Assembly: GCA_902801565.1 (NCBI GenBank)
Contig: CADCIX010000005.1
Location: forward strand, 1 to 64,000
Direction of reading: 5' to 3'
Source: an uncultured Veillonellaceae bacterium
Lineage (GTDB): Bacteria; Bacillota; Negativicutes; Selenomonadales; Selenomonadaceae
DNA length: 64,000 nt
Every line of letters starts with the position of its first letter. Position 1 is the first letter of the stretch. Under the pieces are notes generated by a model. That model saw only the letters and a program-made list of their open reading frames with translations, did not search any database and had not been told where the DNA came from. Made by a program: the position numbers and the translations under genes. This document shows positions 33,022 through 40,925 of the stretch, piece after piece.

Positions 33022-33103
33022 AAGTACCAGATAACTGGCAAAACCGGGATGGTAACCCGGAACAGGCAACAAAAAAGACCTTCGGGGACGGAGGTCTTTT
33101 TTG
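33022..33103 (+). ncRNA. Candidate antitoxin small RNA of about 80 nt
   Basis: A plus-strand promoter with 17-nt spacing starts transcription near 33022 and a strong terminator ends it near 33103, with no reading frame inside. The RNA folds as CCAG-ATAA-CTGG, CCGGG-ATGGTAA-CCCGG and the terminator stem. Its segment CCAGATAACTGGC can pair over 13 positions, two of them G-U, with GCCAGTTGTTTGG, which covers the TTG start of the divergent toxin gene. That fits a trans-acting type I antitoxin. Confidence 0.6.
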
Positions 33104-33104
33104 T
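33072..33104 (+). terminator. Terminator of the small RNA
   Basis: AAAAAGACC (33072-33080) and GGTCTTTTTT (33093-33102) form the stem and T-run. Confidence 0.9.
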
Positions 33105-33145
33105 TTGCGAAATTTGAAGCACTTCTGGGAAACGTCAATTGGAAG

Positions 33146-33183
33146 ATTTTGCCTTTGGCAAAATTTGAACAATGCGTTATAAT
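33146..33183 (+). promoter_or_regulatory. Repeated promoter module, copy B
   Basis: The palindrome ATTTTGCCTTTGGCAAAAT contains the -35 TTGGCA (33155-33160). The -10 TATAAT (33178-33183) follows after exactly 17 nt. Transcription would begin about 30 nt before the yqeB start. Confidence 0.8.
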
Positions 33184-33221
33184 GGTTCCATGGATTTCAC
33201 AGCGAAATGGAGCGAAACGAC

Positions 33222-34058
33222 ATGAAGCGATTGGTTGTCATCCGGGGTGGCGGGGAGCTGGCCACTGCTGCCGCTATTTATCTGCACAAATCCGGCTTTC
33301 GGGTGCTGATGCTGGAGAAGGCGCAGCCTACCTCGACGCGCCGGGAGGTGTCCTTTGCCGATGCCGCCTATGACGGGAAGAAGGTGGTTGCCCGCGTGAC
33401 CTGCAGCAGGGAGGATGATCCAAAGACTGCGGAGAAGCGTCTCAAGGCGGGGGAGGTCATCCTGATGGTGGACCCCAAGGGGAAGCACATCCCCTATTTC
33501 AAGCCCAAAGTGGTTCTCGATGGCATCATGGCCCATGAGAACAAGGGAACCTCCCGGGATATGGCGGAGCATACCCTTGCTCTTGGCCCAGGCTTCTGCG
33601 CCGGGCGGGATGTGGATGCGGTCATCGAGACCATGCGGGGGCACAATCTGGGAAAGATCATCTACGAGGGCTATTCCTACCGCGACCAGGGGAAGCTCAG
33701 CCTGGTGGATGCCGCGGGTGCCGTAGGCCAGATTCTCTTTTCTCCAGAGGAGGGAACCTTTGAGGGGCTGCAGAACATTTCCTATCGGATACGGCGGGAT
33801 GAGCCTGTGGCGAGGATCCGCCGGGAGGATGGAGAGGTGATCGGGATCCGGGCGAAGATCGACGGCGTTCTTCGGGGAATCCTGCACAGCGGATGCCCTG
33901 TGAAGAAGGGACAGAAAATCGTCGACGTCAATCCCGTCATGAGCCGCGAGGAGTGCTTCACAATGACCGACAAGGCCCGCTGCGTTGCCGGTTCCGTCCT
34001 GCAGGCGGTCATGGCATGGGAAAGCAAGAAGCGCAAGCGTATCACCTTTGATTTTTGA
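33222..34058 (+). CDS. yqeB: YqeB-family selenium-dependent molybdenum hydroxylase accessory protein
   Basis: The 278-residue protein has a Rossmann-like start (RLVVIRGGGELATAAAIYLH) and matches the YqeB/EF2563 family, which is encoded with selenium-dependent molybdenum hydroxylases and their maturation genes. Other visible segments are VDPKGKHIPYFKPKVVLDGI and GIRAKIDGVLRGILHSGCPV. No hydroxylase, selD or yqeC is in the window, so its partners must be elsewhere. The ATG at 33222 has GGAG 9 nt upstream; ATG 33207 lacks a site. It is transcribed from repeated promoter copy B and precedes comF by 7 nt. Confidence 0.85.
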   Translation: MKRLVVIRGGGELATAAAIYLHKSGFRVLMLEKAQPTSTRREVSFADAAYDGKKVVARVTCSREDDPKTAEKRLKAGEVILMVDPKGKHIPYFKPKVVLDGIMAHENKGTSRDMAEHTLALGPGFCAGRDVDAVIETMRGHNLGKIIYEGYSYRDQGKLSLVDAAGAVGQILFSPEEGTFEGLQNISYRIRRDEPVARIRREDGEVIGIRAKIDGVLRGILHSGCPVKKGQKIVDVNPVMSREECFTMTDKARCVAGSVLQAVMAWESKKRKRITFDF

Positions 34059-34065
34059 AATAACG

Positions 34066-34725
34066 ATGAAACTTTTGGATGAAATCGTGGATTTCCTGTA
34101 TCCGCCCCATTGTCCGAAATGCGATGCCTATGTTGAGGCACGGGGCGCATGGTGCAGCAGTTGTCTGCAAGAGACGGCCCATGTTCAGTGCCTTCCCATT
34201 TCCGTGGAGCTTGCGAAACTGCTGGAGGGAGGCGCATGGGCCTTGGGCCACTACCGCGGGGGATTGCAGATGCTCATACGCGGCTTGAAGTATCAGGGGA
34301 GGAAGGAGAATCTTCCTTATCTCCGGACCTTCTTGCAGGCCTGCCAGGGGGAGATGGGCATGCTCCACGAGGGCATGGTCGCGGTTCCCGTTCCCTTGCA
34401 TCCTGAAAAAGAGAGGCAGAGGGGCTTCAATCAGGTGGAGCTGATTTTCAAGGAATGGCTGCAGGGGCAGGGGATTCCCATGGAAAGGCTGCTTTGCCGA
34501 TCAAGGCCCACGAGGGCACAGTACGGGCTTTCGGCAGCGGAGCGCAAAAGCAATCTGAAGCATGCCTTTTCCCTGGCGGAGGGCGCGGAGGTGAGGGGGA
34601 AGGACATTCTCCTCGTGGATGATATCATGACCACGGGGACCACCTTCCATATGTGCGCCGAAGAATTGAAAAGAGCCGGAGCGGCAAGGATACTTGGGCT
34701 GGTTTTGGCCAGCGACCGAACATAA
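34066..34725 (+). CDS. comF: ComF family phosphoribosyltransferase-like protein
   Basis: The 219-residue ComF homologue has an N-terminal zinc-finger-like part (YPPHCPKCDAY and WCSSC) and a phosphoribosyltransferase fold with the PRPP-binding motif DILLVDDIMTTGTT near residue 185. VPVPLHPEKERQRGFNQVEL is also typical. ComF supports DNA uptake during transformation in competent bacteria, though many non-competent species carry it. It begins 7 nt after yqeB without a strong ribosome-binding site, suggesting translational coupling. No other competence genes are in the window. Confidence 0.92.
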   Translation: MKLLDEIVDFLYPPHCPKCDAYVEARGAWCSSCLQETAHVQCLPISVELAKLLEGGAWALGHYRGGLQMLIRGLKYQGRKENLPYLRTFLQACQGEMGMLHEGMVAVPVPLHPEKERQRGFNQVELIFKEWLQGQGIPMERLLCRSRPTRAQYGLSAAERKSNLKHAFSLAEGAEVRGKDILLVDDIMTTGTTFHMCAEELKRAGAARILGLVLASDRT

Positions 34726-34728
34726 AGA

Positions 34729-34757
34729 TTGCCAGCCGCTCCCTGAATTGATATAAT
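34729..34757 (+). promoter_or_regulatory. Promoter of ilvB-ilvN
   Basis: TTGCCA (34729-34734) and TATAAT (34752-34757) are separated by 17 nt. The short leader leaves no room for a T-box or a leader-peptide attenuator. Confidence 0.75.
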
Positions 34758-34811
34758 ATGTTATCTTTGGATTTTTTGTATGGAAGTGTTTGCCTTGAGG
34801 AGGTTTTTTGT

Positions 34812-36506
34812 TTGCGGATGAATGGTGCCCAGGCTGTCTTGGAAAGCCTGAAGAAAGAGGGCGTCGATATCGTGTTCGGCTATCCGGGCGGTGTTGTGCT
34901 GAAGCTCTACGATGAATTGTACAAGATGAAGTTCCCCCATATCCTCACAGGCCATGAGCAGGGGGCCGTGCATGCGGCGGACGGCTATGCCCGCGCCACG
35001 GGGAAGGTGGGGGTGGTCTTTGCCACCTCGGGGCCCGGCGCGGCAAATCTCATCACCGGGATTGCGACGGCGAATATGGATTCCGTGCCCCTGGTCTGCA
35101 TCACGGGGCAGGTGGCGAATCCCGCCATCGGCAAGGACTCCTTTCAGGAGGTGGATGTCTGCGGCATCACGACGCCCATCACGAAGCACAATTATCTGGT
35201 CAAGGACGTGAGGGATCTGCCCCGCGTCATCAAGGAGGCATTCTTCATCGCCAGGACAGGGCGCCCGGGCCCTGTTTCCATTGATGTGGCGGCGGACGTG
35301 TTCAACACGGAGTTCGATTATGCATATCCCGAAACCGTCAAATTGCGGGGCTATACGGGAGACTATACCGGCGATCCCGCTGAAATCGATGGGGTCATGG
35401 AGGCCATCGGGCGGGCGAAGAAGCCCCTGGTGTTTTTCGGTGGCGGCGTAACTTCCTCCAACACTTCGGAGGAACTTCGCGCCATCGTGGAGCGTCTGGG
35501 AGTGCCCAGCACGAGCACCATCATGGGGCTTGGATGCGTTGCATCAGGCATGAAGGGCTTCCTTGGCTTTGCGGGCATGCACGGCTCCTATGGGGCGAAT
35601 ATGGCCATTCAGGAATGCGACCTTCTGCTCTGCATCGGCATGAGGTTCAGTGACCGCGTGACGGGTCGGGTGGCGGATTTTGCCCCGAAGGCGATGATCG
35701 TGCATTTCGAGCTGGATCCCGCTGAGGTCAACAAGAACGTTTCGGCAGACTACCGTGTTCTGGGGGATCTGCGCTGGTCCCTGCCCATCCTGCGGGAGAG
35801 GCTGGAGGCATCGGGGGCAGACTATCCTGCGAAGTATGCGGACTGGCTCAAGCATGTCATGGAGGTTGCGGCGGAGCATCCCTTTTCCTATCAGCAGGAA
35901 GGGGATGCCATCAAGCCCGGGGCATTGATCCGGAAGATCAGCGGCCTGATGGACGAGAATACCATTGCCGTCACGGATGTGGGGCAGCACCAGATGTGGG
36001 CGGCCCAGTTCTATGCGGCGAAGAAGCCGCGCCAGTTCCTGACCTCCGGGGGCCTCGGCACCATGGGCTACGGACTTCCTGCCGCCATGGGGGCGAAAAT
36101 CGGCTGTCCGGACAAGAAGGTGGTGCTGTTCACAGGGGATGGCAGCATCATGATGAACTGCCAGGAATTTGCCACCATTGCCGACCATGATATCGATGTT
36201 AAGGTCGTGATTTTCGAGAACCACCTGCTGGGGATGGTTGGCCAGTGGCAGCGGCTGTTCTACAACCACCATTACTCTGCCTCCGAGCTCAAGGGCAAGC
36301 GGGATTTCGTGAAGCTTGCCGAGGCCATGGGCCTTCGCGGCTATCGTCTGGAGAAGGCAGAGGAAATCGAGACGCGTCTGCCGGAAATCCTTGCGGAGCC
36401 GGGCCCGGCGGTCATTGACTGCATCGTGCCTCAGGAGGAGAATGTCCTTCCCATGGTGCCGGGAGGAAAACGGCTGGACCAGATGGTGCTGGGGGAGGAT
36501 GCATGA
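34812..36506 (+). CDS. ilvB: Acetolactate synthase large subunit
   Basis: This thiamine-diphosphate enzyme makes acetolactate or acetohydroxybutyrate in branched-chain amino acid synthesis. The N-terminal catalytic Glu is in FPHILTGHEQGAVHAADGYA, and the ThDP-binding motif is GDGSIMMNCQEFATI near residue 440. Length is 564 residues. I chose the TTG at 34812 because GAGGAGG lies 8 nt upstream; the ATG two codons later (34818) is the alternative, and further upstream codons lie in the promoter. The gene has its own promoter, and its stop overlaps the ilvN start, so the two subunits are co-translated. Confidence 0.95.
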   Translation: MRMNGAQAVLESLKKEGVDIVFGYPGGVVLKLYDELYKMKFPHILTGHEQGAVHAADGYARATGKVGVVFATSGPGAANLITGIATANMDSVPLVCITGQVANPAIGKDSFQEVDVCGITTPITKHNYLVKDVRDLPRVIKEAFFIARTGRPGPVSIDVAADVFNTEFDYAYPETVKLRGYTGDYTGDPAEIDGVMEAIGRAKKPLVFFGGGVTSSNTSEELRAIVERLGVPSTSTIMGLGCVASGMKGFLGFAGMHGSYGANMAIQECDLLLCIGMRFSDRVTGRVADFAPKAMIVHFELDPAEVNKNVSADYRVLGDLRWSLPILRERLEASGADYPAKYADWLKHVMEVAAEHPFSYQQEGDAIKPGALIRKISGLMDENTIAVTDVGQHQMWAAQFYAAKKPRQFLTSGGLGTMGYGLPAAMGAKIGCPDKKVVLFTGDGSIMMNCQEFATIADHDIDVKVVIFENHLLGMVGQWQRLFYNHHYSASELKGKRDFVKLAEAMGLRGYRLEKAEEIETRLPEILAEPGPAVIDCIVPQEENVLPMVPGGKRLDQMVLGEDA

Positions 36507-37009
36507 TGATGGAAAAATATTTACTTGCCGTGCTGGTGGACAACAAGCCGGGTGTTCTGACCCATGTGTCGGGGCTCATCAGCCGCCGCGCCTTCAACAT
36601 TGAGAGCATCTCGGCGGGATACACGGAGGAGCCTTCCGTCACCCGCATCAATATCGTGGTCTCCGTGGAGTCGGAGAACGAGCTGGACCAGGTGGTGAAC
36701 CAGCTCTCGAAGCTCATCGATGTCATCAAGATCGTGAACCTCAGCAAGGCACCCTCCATCGAGCGGGAGCTCGTGATGATCAAGGTACGGGCCACGAAGA
36801 AGGACCGGGCAGATTTGGTGAACATCGTCGATATCTTCCGCGCCAATATCGTGGACATCACACAGGAGAATGTCGTCATTGAGCTCACGGGGCACCAGGC
36901 GAAGATCGATGCCATTTGCGAGGTGCTTTCCGAGTACGAGATCGTGGAGATTGCACGGACCGGGGCGATTGCACTTTCCCGCGGGCCGGTTCCCGTGAAG
37001 CGCATGTGA
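36503..37009 (+). CDS. ilvN: Acetolactate synthase small (regulatory) subunit
   Basis: A 168-residue protein with an N-terminal ACT domain (LLAVLVDNKPGVLTHVSGLI, RRAFNIESISAGYTEEP) and the conserved C-terminal IlvN/IlvH domain (IVDIFRANIVDITQENVVIE). It activates the large subunit and normally confers valine feedback inhibition. It starts within the last codons of ilvB (ATGA overlap). No other branched-chain biosynthesis gene follows. Confidence 0.95.
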   Translation: MMMEKYLLAVLVDNKPGVLTHVSGLISRRAFNIESISAGYTEEPSVTRINIVVSVESENELDQVVNQLSKLIDVIKIVNLSKAPSIERELVMIKVRATKKDRADLVNIVDIFRANIVDITQENVVIELTGHQAKIDAICEVLSEYEIVEIARTGAIALSRGPVPVKRM

Positions 37010-37141
37010 GAAAAATTTATTTCATCCATAAAGAGGAATTTTCCTGTTTGTGGCGAAACTATATCCTAGGATTTGTTTGAAGATTCAAGACTGTGTATTG
37101 AATGGCGTATACAACCCATGACAGAAAGGACTGTTGCTGAA

Positions 37142-37567
37142 ATGGCTGGCAAAATCAAGAACTGTCCCAATTGCGGCAAACTCTATGCGGAGATTGGAAG
37201 GAAGATGTGCCCGGATTGTTATGACAAGGAACTGGAAAAGGAAGGTGATGTCATAGCCTACGTCCGTGAGCACAAGGGGGCAAAGATCCCGGAAATCGTC
37301 AAGGAAACAGGCGCCAATGAGACGATGATCAAGCGCCTGATCCGTGAGGGAAGATTCGAGCAGGTCGGCATCAAGATGACCTATCCCTGCGAGAAGTGCG
37401 GGGAGCCCATCATTACCGGAAAGCTGTGCCAGAACTGCCAGGAGAAGATAAGGAATGATCTTCAGGCCACGCAGTCCAAGGCTGTGGCCGCAAAGCAGAT
37501 GGCGAAGGCTGCGGCTCCCAAGCCGCAGTCAAAGGGCAAGGGGATGTACTCCCTGAAGAACCGTTGA
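37142..37567 (+). CDS. yvyF: YvyF-family flagellar operon protein
   Basis: The 141-residue protein has a zinc-ribbon-like N-terminus (KNCPNCGKLYAEIGRKMCPDC), a middle helix-turn-helix-like part (KIPEIVKETGANETMIKRLI) and a second cysteine pair (CEKCGEPI...CQNC), then an alanine- and lysine-rich tail. This is the layout of the flagellar-operon protein YvyF, which in Bacillus precedes flgM just as here. AAAGGA lies about 11 nt before the ATG; ATG 37118 is an alternative. It is separated from flgM by a terminator. The 130 nt upstream hold an ATCCTAGGAT palindrome (37064-37073) but no clear promoter. Confidence 0.87.
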   Translation: MAGKIKNCPNCGKLYAEIGRKMCPDCYDKELEKEGDVIAYVREHKGAKIPEIVKETGANETMIKRLIREGRFEQVGIKMTYPCEKCGEPIITGKLCQNCQEKIRNDLQATQSKAVAAKQMAKAAAPKPQSKGKGMYSLKNR

Positions 37568-37660
37568 CGCAAGGAATCCTCATTTCCCGATGAAAAGGCA
37601 AAAAACGCAGGAATCGGGAGATATTCGAAGATAATCCGAGAAAATTGGCGAAAATAACCA

Positions 37661-37693
37661 GAGGGCAGGAGTTAAGTCTCCTGTCTTTTTTTT
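37661..37693 (+). terminator. Terminator after yvyF, overlapping the flgM promoter
   Basis: GGCAGGAG and CTCCTGTC pair around the loop TTAAGT, followed by eight T. Confidence 0.85.
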
Positions 37694-37699
37694 CGATAA
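37672..37699 (+). promoter_or_regulatory. Sigma-28-like promoter of the flgM operon
   Basis: TTAA (37672-37675), 16 nt and TTCGATAA (37692-37699) resemble the sigma-28 consensus. The -35 lies in the loop of the terminator hairpin. Confidence 0.55.
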
Positions 37700-37784
37700 A
37701 AAGATTGAAGGAAAAGGAAGTCCTATTCGTTCGAACAGAATCGAAAATGAAATGCAACAGCAATCACAACAGGTGGTGACGATC

Positions 37785-38063
37785 GTGTATATCAACAATA
37801 ACATTCAGTCCCTGGCGGGAGCGTATGCAGTGAACACGGCATCTTCTGCAAAGCGGCCACGTGCGCAGGAGCAGGTTTCTTTCCGGGATGAGGTGCATCT
37901 TTCCAGTGAGGCGCAGTCTTTCCGGAGCATGCTCCAGGAACTCAAGAACATGGATGATGTCCGCCAGGACAAGGTGGATTTCTATACTGCGGCCATTGAG
38001 GGCGGCAACTATGATGTGTCGGCGGCGAACATCGCCAGCCGGATGCTGGCGAACCGTTTCTGA
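37785..38063 (+). CDS. flgM: Anti-sigma-28 factor FlgM
   Basis: The 92-residue protein has the FlgM C-terminal domain: DEVHLSSEAQSFRSMLQELK, VRQDKVDFYTAAIEGGNYDV and NIASRML. FlgM holds sigma-28 inactive until the hook is finished. I chose the GTG at 37785 because AGGTGGTGA (37771-37779) lies 5 nt before it, the same ribosome-binding sequence as at the flagellinolysin gene; a longer frame from ATG 37752 is possible. It opens the late flagellar operon that continues to fliT. Confidence 0.92.
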   Translation: MYINNNIQSLAGAYAVNTASSAKRPRAQEQVSFRDEVHLSSEAQSFRSMLQELKNMDDVRQDKVDFYTAAIEGGNYDVSAANIASRMLANRF

Positions 38064-38083
38064 GGCAGGAGGCATAGGGTTTT

Positions 38084-38569
38084 ATGTGGCAGGAACTCAT
38101 GACGGTTTTGCAGCAACTGAACAAGGAATACGGTGCGCTGCGCTCTCTCGGAGAGGAGAAGCATCGCCTTCTGGTCTCGGTCAATCTGGCGGAACTGGAA
38201 GGCCTCCTGAAGAAGGAGAGCCAGCATGCAGCGCGCATCGCTGAAATGGAAGCCCGCAGGAAGAAAGTCCTTGCGAAACTGGCGGGACTGGAAAAGAAGC
38301 TCCGCCCGGACATGAAGATGGCAGAGCTCTTTTCTGCTGTATCGAACCCGCAGACGAGGGCATCCCTGGAGAAAGTCCACAAGGAGCTCAGCGAGCAGGT
38401 GGAGGCTGTGGTGCGGCAGAACGAGATCAATTCAATCCTCGTCCATGGGGCGCTGAACGCAGTGAACGTGAAGCTGAACCGGGTGGGGGGCGCCAAAGTG
38501 GAGCCGGCCTATGGCCAGGGCGGCAAGGATGTTGTCAGCCATCGCAAGAACTTTGAGTTCCGGGCATGA
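38084..38569 (+). CDS. flgN: FlgN family export chaperone
   Basis: A 161-residue, mainly helical coiled-coil protein (LNKEYGALRSLGEEKHRLLV, LEGLLKKESQHAARIAEMEA) in the position of flgN, between flgM and flgK. FlgN binds the C-terminal helices of FlgK and FlgL and delivers them to the export gate. CAGGAGG lies upstream of the ATG. The tail RKNFEFRA is typical of the family in Firmicutes. Confidence 0.88.
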   Translation: MWQELMTVLQQLNKEYGALRSLGEEKHRLLVSVNLAELEGLLKKESQHAARIAEMEARRKKVLAKLAGLEKKLRPDMKMAELFSAVSNPQTRASLEKVHKELSEQVEAVVRQNEINSILVHGALNAVNVKLNRVGGAKVEPAYGQGGKDVVSHRKNFEFRA

Positions 38570-38600
38570 ACATGAATGAGAGGAAATAGGAAGGGTTTCA

Positions 38601-39068
38601 ATGGAAGAGGCAATCAGGCTCATTCGCCAGCAGATTCTCGTCTGCGCAAGGATCAACGAGCTGTTTGAGGCACTCAGGGAGGTTCTTCGGAAGAAAGCGG
38701 AGGGGAAGGCTCTCAGCAATGCCGTGAAGCGCATGGAGGCGGTGTTTTCCGAGCTTTCCGGACTGGAGGATCAGCAGCGGGGATTTCTGGAGGCGCAGCA
38801 ACAACGGAATATGATTGGCTTTGTGCAGGCGCAGCCCGCCTCGGTGGAGAGAGATGTGGCCATGCGCCTGCTTTCGCAACTTGGGGCGTGGCAGACGAGG
38901 CTTTCCCGGCAGTCCGTGACGGCGAAGGAGCTTTTGCGGCACAGCAAGGAGTTCGTGGATTACCATATGAATGTCCTTTCCCAGACAAAGGCGGAGGCCA
39001 CCTATGGCCCGCCGGGTGCCTCTGCGGGAGCCGGACGCGGTCCCAAGATGTTTGACGCGAATGTGTAG
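38601..39068 (+). CDS. Second FlgN-like or hypothetical flagellar protein
   Basis: This 155-residue protein is mainly helical (VLRKKAEGKALSNAVKRMEA, LEDQQRGFLEAQQQ) with a Gly/Pro-rich C-terminal tail ending KMFDANV. It lies between flgN and flgK and has the size and composition of an export chaperone, so it may be a FlgN paralogue serving FlgL or FlgK separately. Sequence similarity to FlgN is weak, so function is inferred from position only. The ATG follows GGAAATAGGAAGGG. Confidence 0.65.
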   Translation: MEEAIRLIRQQILVCARINELFEALREVLRKKAEGKALSNAVKRMEAVFSELSGLEDQQRGFLEAQQQRNMIGFVQAQPASVERDVAMRLLSQLGAWQTRLSRQSVTAKELLRHSKEFVDYHMNVLSQTKAEATYGPPGASAGAGRGPKMFDANV

Positions 39069-39116
39069 AAATGACAGTAATGGATACAGTTTGATACAGA
39101 AAGATGAGGGATGAAT

Positions 39117-40898
39117 ATGCGGTCCACCTTTGCAGGCTTGAATACCATGGTGCGGGGCATCAATATGAACCAGTTGTCCCAGCAGACCGTGGGTCACAAT
39201 ATCACCAATGCGGATACGGACGGGTACTCCCGCCAGAGTGTGAACCTTGGGGCAACCCGCGCTCAGGAGCACGGCTCTGTCTATGGGAATGTCCTGGTGG
39301 GGACGGGGGTGGATGCCCTTTCCCTGACCCGTGCCCGGGATATCTATGCGGACCGGCAGTATTGGTCGGAGAACTCTCCCAAGTCTTACTATGAGGCCCG
39401 CGCCAAGGAATACGACAAATTGGAGGCAATCTTCAACGATACGGTGGAGGGCATTGAGAGCGCCTTGGGGGATTTCTTCAAGTCCTGGCAGACGCTTTCC
39501 GTCTATGCCAGCGACTCCAGTGCCCGGGTTTCCGTGCTGGAGCATGGGAAGGTCTTTGCCGACAAGATCCATTCCACAGCGAAGGAGCTTCAGGAGCAGA
39601 TTGAGGCGAATTACGAGGATATCCGCATGAATGTGGGCAAGGTCAACGAAATGCTGGAGAATATGGTGGAGCTCAACAAGAGCATCATGGGCGCAGAGGC
39701 GACGGGAGCTTCCGCCAATGATCTCAGGGACCAGCGGGATCTTTTGGTGGACAGTATTTCAAGCTTTGTCAACGTCAATGTCTACGAGAGCAACGATGGC
39801 ATGTATTCCCTTGTCTCCAACGGGGTTTCCTTGGTGAACGGCATCAACCATCTGACACTGGAGATGTCGGCGCCCATCGCAAATGCGGACTATGGCATCA
39901 ATGACTACTCCATACTCATCAAGGAGGCGCAGATTGCCTACCAGCCTCTCAGCGGTTCCTTGAAGGCGGAGATGGATGCCATTGAAGAGGACAAGTCCTA
40001 TATCGACCAGCTCTCCAATATGGCGGCATTCATGCTTTCCGACCTCAACGAGCAGCACCAGCAGGGGCATGGCATCGATACGACACGGACGGCGGGAACC
40101 AATTTCTTCGGCGACTCCAATACCCAGTATGTATGGGATGCGGATACGAAGAGCCTGAAGTACACGAAGTACACAGAGTCGCTGGATACCATCGGATATA
40201 ATTATACCGTGAAAGAGAACAAGAATTACAAGGAAGGGGAGCCTAATTACTATTACGTGGAAGCGGCGTTGGATGAGACCAAGGGCACTGTGGCAAAGGA
40301 TCCTACGGATTCCACTAAGGAACTGAAAGATGTGACGATGAAGAAAATCGAGATCATCAATACCCTTGCACTCAATACCCAGCTTACGGCTCCCAATGGC
40401 CAGCTTCTGATTGCGGCCAGCGGCTATGGCTATAAGCTGGGGGATGACGGGAAGCCCTATGCACAGACCCCGGGCGGTGACAAGGAGACGAACGGGATTG
40501 TTGAGAACAATGAAGGCGACGGTGCCAACTCCGTTCTGGTGGAGACACTGTTCAACCTTGACATGACGAAGACGCCGAAGTATGACAAAGAAGCTACGGC
40601 GGCAGCCAACGAGGCGAAGCGCGCCATTGGGTCGATTTCCCTCAATGCGTACTACAACAAGGCAATGACAGAACTTGGAAGCAATGCAGAGGCCATGGAT
40701 GCCAAGGTCAAGGCCCAGGACGAGGTGGTGAGCCAGATTATCGAATGGCGGGAAACCACTGCAGGGGTCAACTGGAATGAGGAACTCACGAATATGATCA
40801 TGTTCCAGCAGGGGTTCAGTGCATGTTCCAGGTGCCTTACGACCATGGATGAGATGCTGGACCGTCTCATCAACAGCACGGGCGTGGTAGGAAGATGA
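39117..40898 (+). CDS. flgK: Hook-associated protein FlgK
   Basis: FlgK forms the first hook-filament junction ring. The N-terminus RSTFAGLNTMVRGINMNQLS with NITNADTDGYSRQSV is the axial-protein signature, followed by the helical region LEAIFNDTVEGIESALGDFF. The C-terminus ITQ-like segment WNEELTNMIMFQQGFSACSR and DEMLDRLINSTGVVGR is typical. The length of 593 residues is slightly above usual. ATG 39117 is preferred over 39111 because GAGGG lies 7 nt upstream. It is in the flgM-to-fliT operon, 28 nt before flgL. Confidence 0.95.
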   Translation: MRSTFAGLNTMVRGINMNQLSQQTVGHNITNADTDGYSRQSVNLGATRAQEHGSVYGNVLVGTGVDALSLTRARDIYADRQYWSENSPKSYYEARAKEYDKLEAIFNDTVEGIESALGDFFKSWQTLSVYASDSSARVSVLEHGKVFADKIHSTAKELQEQIEANYEDIRMNVGKVNEMLENMVELNKSIMGAEATGASANDLRDQRDLLVDSISSFVNVNVYESNDGMYSLVSNGVSLVNGINHLTLEMSAPIANADYGINDYSILIKEAQIAYQPLSGSLKAEMDAIEEDKSYIDQLSNMAAFMLSDLNEQHQQGHGIDTTRTAGTNFFGDSNTQYVWDADTKSLKYTKYTESLDTIGYNYTVKENKNYKEGEPNYYYVEAALDETKGTVAKDPTDSTKELKDVTMKKIEIINTLALNTQLTAPNGQLLIAASGYGYKLGDDGKPYAQTPGGDKETNGIVENNEGDGANSVLVETLFNLDMTKTPKYDKEATAAANEAKRAIGSISLNAYYNKAMTELGSNAEAMDAKVKAQDEVVSQIIEWRETTAGVNWNEELTNMIMFQQGFSACSRCLTTMDEMLDRLINSTGVVGR

Positions 40899-40925
40899 TA
40901 ATTTGATGGGAAAGGCCAGGTGGGC

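Noticed and set aside
34735-34811. T-box or leader-peptide attenuator before ilvB
   Set aside because: Only about 50 nt separate the -10 from the start codon, with no terminator hairpin and no run of branched-chain codons.
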